This document shows positions 35,454 through 44,720 of a stretch of 64,000 nucleotides of DNA, in pieces. This DNA is from an uncultured bacterium (lineage in GTDB: Bacteria; Cyanobacteriota; Vampirovibrionia; Gastranaerophilales; Gastranaerophilaceae): positions 1 to 64,000 of the forward strand of contig CASFYV010000005.1 of assembly GCA_949298985.1 (NCBI GenBank). The letters run 5' to 3'. The stretch's first letter is position 1. Each line of letters opens with the position of its first letter. Position numbers and translations under genes: made by a program. The notes beneath the pieces were generated by a model. That model had not been told where the DNA came from and did no database searches. It worked only from the letters and a program-made list of their open reading frames with translations.

Positions 35454-36779
35454 TTATGTTAAAAATCTAAACCAAATATAAGCAGTACTCATTATTAATG
35501 CTGTTGCAGTAACAAGTACACCATATTTTAAGAAGTACATAAATTTGATAGGATGACCGGTAGAAGCTGCAGTTTCTGAAACAATAACATTAGCAGCGGC
35601 ACCGATAATTGTCATATTTCCGCCTAAGCAAGCACCTAGAGATAAGCACCACCAAAGAGGGAAAGTGTAATCTCCGCCCATAACTTTTTGAACTTCTACT
35701 AATAATGGTGACATAGTTGCGGTATACGGAATATTATCAATAATACCTGATAAAATACCTGAAGCCCATAAAATAATCATTGCAGTTGCTTTTTGAGAAC
35801 CGTTAGTTACATTTAATAGCCATTCAGACATTAATTTAATACCGCCGGCGTGTTCTAGACCACCAATAATTATGAATAAACCGATGAAGAAGAAAATAGT
35901 GTTCCATTCAACTTCATTAAATATGTGGTGAGGTTTTTCAAATAACAATAAGAAAGCTGCACCGGCCATAGCTGTTACACAAGTTTGGATATGAGTAATA
36001 TCGTGTAACATAAAGCCCAAGATAACAAGACCTAATACAAGACCTGATCTAATCATAAGAGCTTTGTCAGTGATTGTATTTGAGTTATCTAAGTTAGCAA
36101 CTTTTGCCATTTTATCAGCATCTGCTATAAGCTGTTTTCTGAAAATAAATGTAAGTATCCCTACATTTACAACTAATATTGCAAAAACAATGCCTGTTAA
36201 TTCTTTAATGAAATCCATAAAAGAAAGTCCGGCAGCACTTCCGATAATAATATTTGGAGGGTCTCCAATTAATGTTGCAGTTCCACCGATATTTGATGCT
36301 AAAATTTCTGTGATTAAGAATGGGATAGGGTTTATATCTAATTCTTTTGCGATAACAAATGTTACAGGCATGATTAAGATAACTGTTGTAACATTATCTA
36401 AAAAAGCTGATACAATAGCTGTGAAAAATGCTAGTGATATTAATATCAGCTTAGGTTGTCCCTTTGTCATTTTTAGCATTTCATTAGCTATCCAATTGAA
36501 CATTCCACTTTTTGTTGCAATGCTTACAATAATCATCATTGAAACAAGTAAAAAGATTACATTGAAATCAACGAAATTAATAAAATAACCGTGGTCAAAT
36601 ACTCCATTAACTAATTTGTCTTGACCTAATAAACCTAAAATTAATGTTAAAGCTGCACCAATTAAGGCTACAGTAACTTTAGGTATTTTTTCAGTAGCAA
36701 TAAAAACATATGCTACAAGAAGAATAGTAGCTGATACAGGAATTGCATGCGAATGTATCAAGCTCATTAAACCTTCCAT
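35454..36779 (-). CDS. ArsB/NhaD-type ion permease
   Basis: A 441-residue inner-membrane transporter with about 11-12 hydrophobic segments and the two half-repeats typical of the ion transporter superfamily. The first re-entrant motif is SAFLDNVTTVILIMPV followed by SNIGGTATLIGDPPNIIIGSAA. The second is SGIIDNIPYTATMSPL followed by GACLGGNMTIIGAAANVI. These fit NhaD Na+/H+ antiporters and ArsB-like pumps; the ion cannot be settled from sequence alone. AAGGAGG lies just before the ATG, and a likely -10 TATAAT is near 36858. It forms a one-gene unit. Confidence 0.88.
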   Translation of the reverse strand: MEGLMSLIHSHAIPVSATILLVAYVFIATEKIPKVTVALIGAALTLILGLLGQDKLVNGVFDHGYFINFVDFNVIFLLVSMMIIVSIATKSGMFNWIANEMLKMTKGQPKLILISLAFFTAIVSAFLDNVTTVILIMPVTFVIAKELDINPIPFLITEILASNIGGTATLIGDPPNIIIGSAAGLSFMDFIKELTGIVFAILVVNVGILTFIFRKQLIADADKMAKVANLDNSNTITDKALMIRSGLVLGLVILGFMLHDITHIQTCVTAMAGAAFLLLFEKPHHIFNEVEWNTIFFFIGLFIIIGGLEHAGGIKLMSEWLLNVTNGSQKATAMIILWASGILSGIIDNIPYTATMSPLLVEVQKVMGGDYTFPLWWCLSLGACLGGNMTIIGAAANVIVSETAASTGHPIKFMYFLKYGVLVTATALIMSTAYIWFRFLT

Positions 36780-36902
36780 TTTTCCTCCTTCTATTTTTTA
36801 TACAATATCGAATAAGCTTTATGCTTAATGTTAATTTCGACCGTTATTTTAATCATATTATAAAAAGATGTTCTTTAGGGTAAATAAATGTAACAATTTA
36901 TT

Positions 36903-38348
36903 TTACTTTGTTTTCTGTTTGTCTTTGCTGTAATCATAAAGCCCAGGGAAGGCGTCTACACCAGTTGTTTTCTTTGTAACATAGTACTGAATTTTTGGAA
37001 TGACATAAGATAAGAATATTGCTGCAACAGAAAAACCTGCGGCGAAATTTATTCCATTATATATTAAGTTTTTCTTCTGTACTTTTTCAATTAATGCTTT
37101 ATCAATTTTTCCATCTTTAGATTGTTTGCAAAGATATTCGACATATTTTATCATTTCATCTTTTAGATTATAAAGACTTTTATTTGATACATATTTGAAC
37201 TCATCTTTATTAGCACCTTTAGTAAAATCTGTAAAGACTTTATCTAAAAGTTTAGGGTCATTTATTTCAGCAACGTTAAAAGCATCGATTAATTGTTGTT
37301 TTGTTAATACAGCTTCTCCTATTCTTTCAGGTTGTAATTTCGCCATTTCTCTTGCTCTTTCAAGAATCTTAGAATCTGTTATATGTTTTTCAGCTTCGCT
37401 TAATTTGATTACTTCAAGAGGTTTTCTTTTAAATAATTTATCAAAAGCAGAAGGCTTAGTTGTTTCAAAGTTTATTTCCTTAGGAAGTTCGATATTTTTA
37501 CCTAAAACCGCATTTTTAAAATCATCAACATTCATTTTGTTATCTTTAATATAATTTAAAAGATGTTTATTTAATGTTTCAGCAGTAGCAGGGTTCAATC
37601 TTGTAGAATTTCCGGTTTGAGCAAGGTTAAGAAGATTTCTAACGTGTCCTTGAGCCCACATATAGAAATAAATTGAACCGATATCACGAATTGCAATTTC
37701 TCTACGTTCTTCTTTTGTACGAGCATTGTACATTCTTCCGCCTGCAATACCTGCATCACTAGATAATAATTTGCCAGTGTTTGTATTTTCAATTGCATTT
37801 GTGAAAACATTTATCGCGTTTATTCCAGCACCTTTAAATGAAGGATTATGTTGAGCCTTTAGTCGTTCTAATTCATCTCTTTGTTTTTTTAGTTTTTTTG
37901 TAAGTCCTTGATTGAATTTAGGAACAACAAAACCTATAAACAAGTTTGTAATAATGACACTGGTAAGTACTTTTGCTCCTTTAATTAAAGCAACTTGTTT
38001 TGCATTGAATCCTTTAGGAGCAACTTTTTTCATGAAGTTTTCAAAAGGAGTTCTTAAAGCTTTATCTGTTCCAACATCAAAATTCTTAGTAGTTTTTAGA
38101 ATTTTATTAACTAATTTATCCCCAAGAGCATTCATTGCCCCGACCCCGCAAAGCCAAACAATTGATCCTGAAGATTCCTCAATAAAACGTTCTCTAGCTT
38201 CATCAATACCGCCACGATGGTAAGCTTGGTAAGTTCTTCCTGCAACAACAGTAGCTTCTAGTGCTGCAATCGGTGCCATAGCGTCAGCTTTTGTCATTGA
38301 TGTTATTACTTTTGATAAAGTTACTTTATTACCTGAAATCGGATTCAA
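36903..38348 (-). CDS. Membrane protein of unknown function with two related membrane segments
   Basis: A 481-residue protein starting at a TTG (MNPISGNKVTLS) with AAGG 7-8 nt upstream. Two hydrophobic segments end in near-identical motifs: FIGFVVPKFNQGLTKK (about residue 140) and FLSYVIPKIQYYVTKK (about residue 460). Each has a membrane helix, a Pro-Lys, and a TKK ending. A related form (FFVAGMTNYFTKK) is at the end of the gene at 33097-34311. Between them is a soluble, charged region of about 280 residues. Another hydrophobic stretch is GSIVWLCGVGAMNALG. The function is unknown. It sits alone upstream of rplS, reading away from it. Confidence 0.7.
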   Translation of the reverse strand: MNPISGNKVTLSKVITSMTKADAMAPIAALEATVVAGRTYQAYHRGGIDEARERFIEESSGSIVWLCGVGAMNALGDKLVNKILKTTKNFDVGTDKALRTPFENFMKKVAPKGFNAKQVALIKGAKVLTSVIITNLFIGFVVPKFNQGLTKKLKKQRDELERLKAQHNPSFKGAGINAINVFTNAIENTNTGKLLSSDAGIAGGRMYNARTKEERREIAIRDIGSIYFYMWAQGHVRNLLNLAQTGNSTRLNPATAETLNKHLLNYIKDNKMNVDDFKNAVLGKNIELPKEINFETTKPSAFDKLFKRKPLEVIKLSEAEKHITDSKILERAREMAKLQPERIGEAVLTKQQLIDAFNVAEINDPKLLDKVFTDFTKGANKDEFKYVSNKSLYNLKDEMIKYVEYLCKQSKDGKIDKALIEKVQKKNLIYNGINFAAGFSVAAIFLSYVIPKIQYYVTKKTTGVDAFPGLYDYSKDKQKTK

Positions 38349-38472
38349 AATAAAACCTTTCTCTTTTACAGGGATTTTAAAATTTGTGAAACTTATTTTT
38401 TGTTAATTTTAAAAAAAAATGTTACAAAAGTAAAAAAAACTTTACAAAATTTTAAAAAATAGAAATCTTTAC

Positions 38473-38501
38473 TTGTAATTAGATTATGTTTTATTTATGA
38501 T
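38473..38501 (+). promoter_or_regulatory. Promoter of rplS
   Basis: -35 TTGTAA (38473-38478), a 17-nt spacer, and -10 TATGAT (38496-38501), about 45 nt before the rplS start codon. Confidence 0.6.
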
Positions 38502-38545
38502 TGATTTAAATGTATACGTAGTCAAAATATAAAGGGAATAGCAAA

Positions 38546-38899
38546 ATGAATCCTATTATTAAAAATTTAGAAGCAGAATATACAACAAGAGAATTACCAG
38601 AAATGAATCCTGGTGATACTGTAAGAGTTTCTGTAAAAATCGTTGAAGGTAACAAAGAAAGATTACAAGCTTACGAAGGTACTATTATTGCTGAACACGG
38701 TTCAGGTATTAATAAAACAATTACCGTAAGAAAAGTATTCCAAGGTGTTGGTGTAGAACGTGTATTCTTAGTACACTCTCCTCGTATTGAAAAAATTACT
38801 GTTCAAAGACGTGGTGATGTAAAACGTGCTAAATTATATTACTTAAGAGAACGTTCTGGTAAAGCAACTCGTATTAAGGAAAAAATTGAAAAAAGATAA
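38546..38899 (+). CDS. rplS: 50S ribosomal protein L19
   Basis: 117 residues with the L19 signatures [26 protein letters not shown]-like [10 protein letters not shown], and the closing [26 protein letters not shown]. It lies at the 30S-50S interface. AAAGGGAA precedes the ATG. rbgA, a GTPase for large-subunit assembly, follows 13 nt later, so this is a ribosome-assembly operon ending with a DNA-repair gene. Confidence 0.97.
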   Translation: MNPIIKNLEAEYTTRELPEMNPGDTVRVSVKIVEGNKERLQAYEGTIIAEHGSGINKTITVRKVFQGVGVERVFLVHSPRIEKITVQRRGDVKRAKLYYLRERSGKATRIKEKIEKR

Positions 38900-38912
38900 G
38901 AGGTAATTAAGC

Positions 38913-39761
38913 TTGCATATTCACTGGTACCCAGGGCATATTGCCAAAGCTGAACGTCAGCTTAAAGATAAATTGAATTTGGTTGATGTGATAATTGAGG
39001 TACGTGATAGCAGATTACCTTTGAGTAGTAGTTATTCAAACATAAAGAAGCTTTTGGGAGAAAAACCAAGGCTTCTTTTGTTGAATAAGGCTGATTTGGT
39101 AGATAGAGATGAATTAAAAGCTTGGGTGAGTTACTTAAAAAAGACTACTCAATGCCCTGTTATTGTAACAGAAGCTAAAGGGAATAAAGATTTAGCTCAA
39201 GTAGTTAGAACTGCAGTGGAATTAAGTGAGCCTAAAATACAGGCTTTGATGGCAAAAGGTCTTTTAAGACGTCCGGCTAGAGCAATGGTTGTTGGAATGC
39301 CAAATGTTGGGAAATCAAGTGTTATAAATAAATTAACAAAATCATCCAAAACAAAAATTGGTGCAAAAGCCGGTGTTACTCGTCAACAACAGTGGGTAAG
39401 GATTAATCCTAAACTTGAATTATTAGATACTCCTGGGATAATTCCGACTAAACAAGATGATCAATTACAAGCTGTAAAGTTAGCGTTTGTAAGTTCAGTA
39501 TCTGAAAATGCATATTCTCCTGAACCTGTTGCAAAAGCTTTGTTGGATATGCTTTCAAAGATGTGTAATGATTATTTGTGTGAGTATTATAAAGTTGAAA
39601 ATTTAACTTTAGAAGAAATTGCTTTAAAGAGAAATTGGGTTATAAAATCTGAATCTCCTGATACAGAAAGAACTGCGATATATGTTCTTAAGGATTTTAG
39701 AGAAGGCAGGTTAGGTAAATTTATATTAGATGAGTTGCCTGAAGATGAAGAAAAGATGTAG
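38913..39761 (+). CDS. rbgA: Ribosome-assembly GTPase RbgA/YlqF
   Basis: A circularly permuted GTPase of 282 residues. The G4 motif LLNKADLVDR comes first, then G5 (VTEAKG), G1 (GMPNVGKSSVINKL), G2 (GVTRQQQW) and G3 (LDTPGI). It begins HIHWYPGHIAKAERQLK, the standard YlqF start. It helps in late 50S assembly. Translation starts at TTG 38913, supported by AGAGG 9 nt upstream. The end overlaps the tag gene by 17 nt. Confidence 0.95.
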   Translation: MHIHWYPGHIAKAERQLKDKLNLVDVIIEVRDSRLPLSSSYSNIKKLLGEKPRLLLLNKADLVDRDELKAWVSYLKKTTQCPVIVTEAKGNKDLAQVVRTAVELSEPKIQALMAKGLLRRPARAMVVGMPNVGKSSVINKLTKSSKTKIGAKAGVTRQQQWVRINPKLELLDTPGIIPTKQDDQLQAVKLAFVSSVSENAYSPEPVAKALLDMLSKMCNDYLCEYYKVENLTLEEIALKRNWVIKSESPDTERTAIYVLKDFREGRLGKFILDELPEDEEKM

Positions 39762-40290
39762 TTGGGTAGATTTAAAATCAGATATTTATGTAAAATATCA
39801 TGATGAGGAATGGGGAGTTCCTAAATATGATGATAGAGATTTGTTTGAACTTCTTGTTTTAGAGTCTTTTCAGGCTGGTTTAGCTTGGATTACTGTTTTA
39901 AAAAAACGTGAAGCTTTTAGGGAGGCTTTTGATAATTTTGATGTATTAAAAGTTGTTAATTATAAAGAAGAGAAGATAAATGAATTATTAAATAATGAGA
40001 AAATTATAAGAAGTCGTGGAAAAATAAATGCAAGCATAAATAATGCTAAGATATTTATTTTAATTCAAAGAGAATTTGGTTCTTTTTCTAATTATATTTG
40101 GTCATTTACAAATAAAAAAGTCGTTAAAAATAATACAAATAATATTCCGGTAAGTACAGAGCTTTCGGATATTATATCAAAAGATTTAAAAAAACGTGGT
40201 ATGAAATATGTAGGAACCGTAATAATATATTCATATTTACAAGCAATTGGTGTTGTAGATGATCATGAAATTGATTGCTTTAGGTATTAG
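39745..40290 (+). CDS. tag: DNA-3-methyladenine glycosylase I
   Basis: Removes alkylated adenine from DNA. 181 residues from the chosen ATG. It starts MKKRCSWVDL, placing the zinc-binding Cys as in E. coli Tag. It continues with YHDEEWGVPKYDDRDLFELL, FQAGLAWITVLKKREAFR, RSRGKINASINNA and KKRGMKYVGTVIIYSYLQA. The closing DDHEIDCFRY supplies the other His and Cys ligands. The open frame extends five codons upstream inside rbgA, but the family start favours this ATG. Its stop overlaps the convergent dnaB stop. Confidence 0.95.
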   Translation: MKKRCSWVDLKSDIYVKYHDEEWGVPKYDDRDLFELLVLESFQAGLAWITVLKKREAFREAFDNFDVLKVVNYKEEKINELLNNEKIIRSRGKINASINNAKIFILIQREFGSFSNYIWSFTNKKVVKNNTNNIPVSTELSDIISKDLKKRGMKYVGTVIIYSYLQAIGVVDDHEIDCFRY

Positions 40291-41681
40291 AATACATCTG
40301 TTTTAATAGGGTTTTTAAATTTGGTGATGCTTCCTTGGAATAGAAGTTTAACAGTTCCAACAGGGCCGTTTCTGTGTTTTGCAATAATGATTTCAGCTTC
40401 GCCTTTATTAGCAGCCTTTTCTGCTTGTTCTTCTTCATCATTTGCATTTTTATAATATTCATCACGGTAGATAAACATAACGATATCGGCATCTTGTTCG
40501 ATAGAGCCAGATTCTCTTAAGTCAGATAACATAGGTCGTTTATCTGTTCTACTTTCTACCGCACGTGATAATTGAGATAGTGCAATAATCGGAACATTCA
40601 ATTCCTTAGCTAATATTTTAAGACCTCTTGAAATACTAGAAATCTGCTGCATTCTATCTTCTCTGCCGGAGCCTTCAATTAATTGTAAATAGTCAATTAC
40701 AATCAGTCCTAAATTCTTTTCAGCCATCGCTAATCTTCTACATTTAGCTCTTAAATCTGTAATGTTACAACCTGCGGTGTCATCAATATAAATAGGAGCT
40801 TCTGAATAGCTGTTCATAGCGACTGCTAGTTTTTCCCAGTCCTTAGCTTGCATATTACCTGTTTTTAGTCTTTGAGTATCAACTTCAGCTTCTGAACATA
40901 AAAGACGTTGTACAAGCTGTTCCTTTGACATTTCTAATGAGAATATTGCAACCGGAGTATTTGCTCTTAGTGCGACATTTTGTGCAATGTTTAGAGCAAA
41001 TGCGGTTTTACCCATCGCAGGGCGAGCTGCTAAAATAATCAAATCTGATTTTTGAAGTCCGTTCATCATTGTATCTAAGTCATAAAAACTAGTAGGTACA
41101 CCAGTTAGAGTGCCTTTGTTATTATAACGTTCTTCGATTTTTGCATATGTATCATATACTAAATCTTTGATTGGGGTAAGTGACTTTGACGCTTTTTGAG
41201 AAGCGATATCAAATATTAATTTTTCCGCAAGTTCTAATGATTCTTCAATGGGATTTAAGTCATATCCTGATGATACAATTTCAGATCCTGCATTTATTAA
41301 CGAGCGTTTAATAGCTTTTTCTTGGACTATTCTTGAATAATATTCAACGTTAGTTGTAGTAATAGTTTTATAACTTAAATCGTTGATAAATGCACGTCCT
41401 CCAACCAATTCAAGTTTTTGATTGATATTAAGGACATCAGATACTGATACGATATCGATTTTGTCTTCTCCGTTATAGAGTTGGAGCATTGCTTCATATA
41501 CATATCTGTGAGCAGGTTTATAGAAAGATTCCGGTCTCAAATGCTCTACAATTTTATTCATACAAGTTGGGTTAACCAAAATTGCACCTAAAATTGCTTC
41601 TTCTGCATCAATATTTTGAGGCATTAATTGTGATAAATCTTCCGCTTGTTGCTTCTTTTTTGATGTATATGATGATGTCAT
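40287..41681 (-). CDS. dnaB: Replicative DNA helicase
   Basis: 464 residues. The N-terminal domain has PQNIDAEEAILGAIL and FYKPAHRYVYEAM. The RecA-like motor shows Walker A ARPAMGKTAFALNIA, then FSLEMSKEQLVQRLL, Walker B LIVIDYLQLI and the arginine-finger region GSIEQDADIVMFIYRDEYY, closing with KHRNGPVGTVKL. It unwinds DNA at the fork. No intein is present. It lies 27 nt downstream of proS on the same strand. rplI, its frequent neighbour, is not seen. Confidence 0.97.
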   Translation of the reverse strand: MTSSYTSKKKQQAEDLSQLMPQNIDAEEAILGAILVNPTCMNKIVEHLRPESFYKPAHRYVYEAMLQLYNGEDKIDIVSVSDVLNINQKLELVGGRAFINDLSYKTITTTNVEYYSRIVQEKAIKRSLINAGSEIVSSGYDLNPIEESLELAEKLIFDIASQKASKSLTPIKDLVYDTYAKIEERYNNKGTLTGVPTSFYDLDTMMNGLQKSDLIILAARPAMGKTAFALNIAQNVALRANTPVAIFSLEMSKEQLVQRLLCSEAEVDTQRLKTGNMQAKDWEKLAVAMNSYSEAPIYIDDTAGCNITDLRAKCRRLAMAEKNLGLIVIDYLQLIEGSGREDRMQQISSISRGLKILAKELNVPIIALSQLSRAVESRTDKRPMLSDLRESGSIEQDADIVMFIYRDEYYKNANDEEEQAEKAANKGEAEIIIAKHRNGPVGTVKLLFQGSITKFKNPIKTDVF

Positions 41682-41708
41682 TTAGTCGAACTCCTTTAAT
41701 CTCTAACA

Positions 41709-43454
41709 TTATTTTATATTATGAACTGCAGTTACGACAATTTCGGCCGCATCTTCAGGTTTCATTTGAGATTTTTCATTTGTTTCTCTTGTTTTGAATT
41801 CTACTAGACCTTCATTAATTGATTTTCCTACTGTGATTATGTAAGAGAAACCTATTAGTTCTGCATCTTTGAATTTAACACCAGGACGTTCATCTCTATC
41901 ATCTATTACGACTTCTACTCCATGCTTTTTAAGAGTTTCGTAGATATCATTTGCAACTTTCATTTGTAATTCATCTTTTGTGCTTACTGGAATTACTATT
42001 GCATGGTATGGTGCAATTGCTAAAGGCCATTTGATACCGAATTCATCATAATGAGCTTCAACAGCAGCTGCAGCAGTTCTTGAAATACCGATACCGTAAC
42101 AACCCATTACATAAGGTTTTGTTTTCCCATCAACATCAGTAAATACTGCATTCATTGGCTTTGAATATTTTGTTCCTAATTGGAAAATATTACCAACTTC
42201 AATACCTCTTGTTACTTTTAGAGGTTTGCCACATTGTGGACATAATTCTCCAGCTTCTACCAGTCTTATATCGGTAACAATTTCAGGTAGTTTAACTTCA
42301 CTACCCCAATTATAGCCAACTCCGTGTTTATCTTCTTGGTTAATTCCAATTACGAAATTTTTCATTTCTTTAACGGTATTATCAGCAATAATTGTAACAG
42401 GATACCCGTTATATTCTTTTAAACCATTTGGTCCGATAAAACCTTTAGCTGCATCAAATCCGTTTACACCCATCATTTCTTCGATTTCGCCAGCTGTTGC
42501 AATTCTAATATCAACTCCGCCTACAGCATTCATAAGTTTGGTTTCTTCTACTTGTTTATCTGCTCTTATTAAAGCTAATACAGGTTTTTTATCAACAATA
42601 TATACAAGAGTTTTTACAATTATTGTAGAAGGTATTTTTAAGAAATCTGATAATTCTTCTATTGAATGAGTATCAGGAGTATCTATAATCTCAGCTTTTT
42701 CATATTTTCCTACAATATTAGCTTCCGGTAAATTAGAAATAGCATGGTTTGAATTAGCTGAATAATCACAGCTATCGCAGTAGAATACATCATTTTCTCC
42801 GGCATCAGTATCAGTAATTACCATAAATTCATGGCTTACACTTCCACCGATTGCCCCTGAATCTGATTGAACCATTTTTGTATTAAGTCCACAACGTTTA
42901 AATATTCTGCTATAAGCTTTTGCCATATTTTCGTATTCTTTTTTTAGTCCTTCTTCAGAAGTATCAAAAGAATAAGCATCTTTCATTATAAATTCACGAC
43001 CTCTTAAAAGTCCAAAACGAGGACGGACTTCATCTCTAAATTTTGATTGGATTTGGTATAAATTTACAGGCAATTGTTTGTAAGATTTTAAACCATCACG
43101 AGCTATTGATGTAATTATTTCTTCATGAGTAGGTCCAAGACACATTTCACGATTGTGTCTGTCTTTCAATCTCATAAGTTCTTTTCCGTAAACTTCCCAT
43201 CTGCCTGATTCTTCCCAAAGTTCTTTAGGTTGAACAAATGGCATGAGTAATTCTTGAGCTCCAGCTTTGTCCATTTCTTCTCTAACGATATTTTCAACTT
43301 TTTTAAGTACTCGCCACATTAGGGGTAAATAATTATAAACCCCAGAGGTAAGTTTTCTTATGTATCCTGCTCTTACTAGCATTTTATGTGAAATAACTTC
43401 CGCATCTGACGGAAATTCTCTTAGTGTTTGTACAAATAATTTTGACATTTTCAT
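41709..43454 (-). CDS. proS: Prolyl-tRNA synthetase (bacterial type)
   Basis: A class II synthetase of 581 residues, the bacterial form with an inserted editing domain. Motif 1 includes GVYNYLPLMWRVLKKVENIVREEM. Motif 2 is RDEVRPRFGLLRGREFIMKDAYSFD. The editing insertion spans about residues 225-385 (SIEELSDFLKIPSTIIVKTLVYI). Motif 3 is YGIGISRTAAAAVE. The C-terminal anticodon domain ends VEVVIDDRDERPGVKFKDAELIG. An extended -10 (TGGTAGAAT) lies upstream. No T-box leader was seen. Confidence 0.96.
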   Translation of the reverse strand: MKMSKLFVQTLREFPSDAEVISHKMLVRAGYIRKLTSGVYNYLPLMWRVLKKVENIVREEMDKAGAQELLMPFVQPKELWEESGRWEVYGKELMRLKDRHNREMCLGPTHEEIITSIARDGLKSYKQLPVNLYQIQSKFRDEVRPRFGLLRGREFIMKDAYSFDTSEEGLKKEYENMAKAYSRIFKRCGLNTKMVQSDSGAIGGSVSHEFMVITDTDAGENDVFYCDSCDYSANSNHAISNLPEANIVGKYEKAEIIDTPDTHSIEELSDFLKIPSTIIVKTLVYIVDKKPVLALIRADKQVEETKLMNAVGGVDIRIATAGEIEEMMGVNGFDAAKGFIGPNGLKEYNGYPVTIIADNTVKEMKNFVIGINQEDKHGVGYNWGSEVKLPEIVTDIRLVEAGELCPQCGKPLKVTRGIEVGNIFQLGTKYSKPMNAVFTDVDGKTKPYVMGCYGIGISRTAAAAVEAHYDEFGIKWPLAIAPYHAIVIPVSTKDELQMKVANDIYETLKKHGVEVVIDDRDERPGVKFKDAELIGFSYIITVGKSINEGLVEFKTRETNEKSQMKPEDAAEIVVTAVHNIK

Positions 43455-43629
43455 AATAAATAATTCCCCTAATTCAATTCTATTAACTAAATTCTACCAT
43501 AAACAAATATGTAATTTAATAATAAAAAATTACCTGACAAACTTATTGCATAAAATTTTATAATATGATAAAATTTTTTCGTAAGGCGAAATAGACTTTC
43601 TTTTGCCATCTCAGTAAAAGATAAAAGGG

Positions 43630-43878
43630 GTGACTATGCAAGTTTCTACAATTTCTGTTAATCATAATAAAGGCTATAACTTAAGTAATAATATGCCATT
43701 TTATAATAGCAGAAGCAATGAGCCTATTGGGGATACTTCATTTAATTCTTTAACTCCTTACACTATTAAAAAGTCTAATACAGTGGAAAAATTACCTCAG
43801 ATTTTTGATAACATTAATGAATGGCAAAATTTTTGTCATAAACAGATTTTAGGCGAAAAGCTTAATACTATTGCATAA
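43630..43878 (+). CDS. Small hypothetical protein upstream of ribF
   Basis: 82 residues, unknown function. The N-terminal 60 residues are Asn/Ser-rich and probably disordered (QVSTISVNHNKGYNLSNN, then DTSFNSLTPYT), recalling the leader-like motif elsewhere. The C-terminal 25 residues form a likely helix (DNINEWQNFCHKQILGEK). AAAGGGGTG lies just before the ATG, a strong site. The stop is 2 nt before the ribF start, so ribF is probably translated by coupling. Confidence 0.6.
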   Translation: MTMQVSTISVNHNKGYNLSNNMPFYNSRSNEPIGDTSFNSLTPYTIKKSNTVEKLPQIFDNINEWQNFCHKQILGEKLNTIA

Positions 43879-43880
43879 TA

Positions 43881-44720
43881 ATGAATACTAATTTAGTTTT
43901 AGGTTTTTTTGATGGAATACATATTGCTCATAAGGAGCTTATTCAGTCTGCTGTAAAAGCTGGAAAAACAATACTTATTACTTTTAAAGAATCTCCTGCG
44001 ATATACTTTAAGAAACCTTATAAATATATTTATCCGAGGGAATATTCGCTAAATAAAATTAAGGATTTAGGTGTTAATGAGATTTTAGAATTTGATTTTA
44101 GCCAAATAGCAGGCATGGCTGCAGAGGATTATGTAAGATTTATTGTAGAAAAATTTTCGCCAAAAGCAATTTATACAGGTTTTAATCATACTTTTGGGGC
44201 TAATAAAATTGGAAACCCTGAGCTGTTAGAAAAATTGCAGAAAAAATATAATTATGAATATTTTTGTATTCCTTCTATTGAAGATAATGGAGAAATAGTA
44301 AGTTCTACTCTTATTAAAAATCTAATACAAGTTGGTAATATGGAAAGAGCGAATCGTCTATTAGGAACAAACTTCTTTATTGAGAATGTTGTTCAAGAAG
44401 GTGCTAAAATAGGTAGAACGCTTGATTTTCCAACAGCTAATATAGAGTATCCTCAAAATATTCTACAGCTTCCATATGGTGTTTATTTTATAAAATATAA
44501 TGAATATTCTGGACTTTTGAATTGGGGCATGCGACCTACTGTTAATAATATTATTAAACCAGTTGCTGAGGCTCATATTATTGGTTTTGATGGTGATTTG
44601 TATGGTGAGAAAGTTCGGTTTGAAATAATAAAAAAAATTCGTGATGAGAAAAAATTTCAAAATTTAGAAGAGCTTAAAAATCAAATAAAAAAGGATATAG
44701 ATGAATGCTTAAAGTTGTAA
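43881..44720 (+). CDS. ribF: Bifunctional riboflavin kinase / FAD synthetase
   Basis: 279 residues. The N-terminal adenylyltransferase shows LGFFDGIHIAHKELI, ITFKESP, and NHTFGANKIGNPELL, then VSSTLIKNLI. The C-terminal kinase shows GRTLDFPTANIEYP, LPYGVYF, NWGMRPTVNN and AHIIGFDGDLYGEKV, then F(E)IIKKIRDEKKF. It makes FMN and FAD from riboflavin. It has a small gene upstream (2 nt) and overlaps the formyltransferase gene downstream by 16 nt. Confidence 0.95.
   Translation: MNTNLVLGFFDGIHIAHKELIQSAVKAGKTILITFKESPAIYFKKPYKYIYPREYSLNKIKDLGVNEILEFDFSQIAGMAAEDYVRFIVEKFSPKAIYTGFNHTFGANKIGNPELLEKLQKKYNYEYFCIPSIEDNGEIVSSTLIKNLIQVGNMERANRLLGTNFFIENVVQEGAKIGRTLDFPTANIEYPQNILQLPYGVYFIKYNEYSGLLNWGMRPTVNNIIKPVAEAHIIGFDGDLYGEKVRFEIIKKIRDEKKFQNLEELKNQIKKDIDECLKL

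Noticed and set aside
36064-36588. 174-codon plus-strand open frame
   Set aside because: Antisense to the ArsB/NhaD permease, which has clear family motifs. The opposite frame is a by-product of hydrophobic codons.
43455-43560. T-box leader upstream of proS
   Set aside because: No T-box sequence or long structured leader. Only an extended -10 and a short AT-rich leader are visible.
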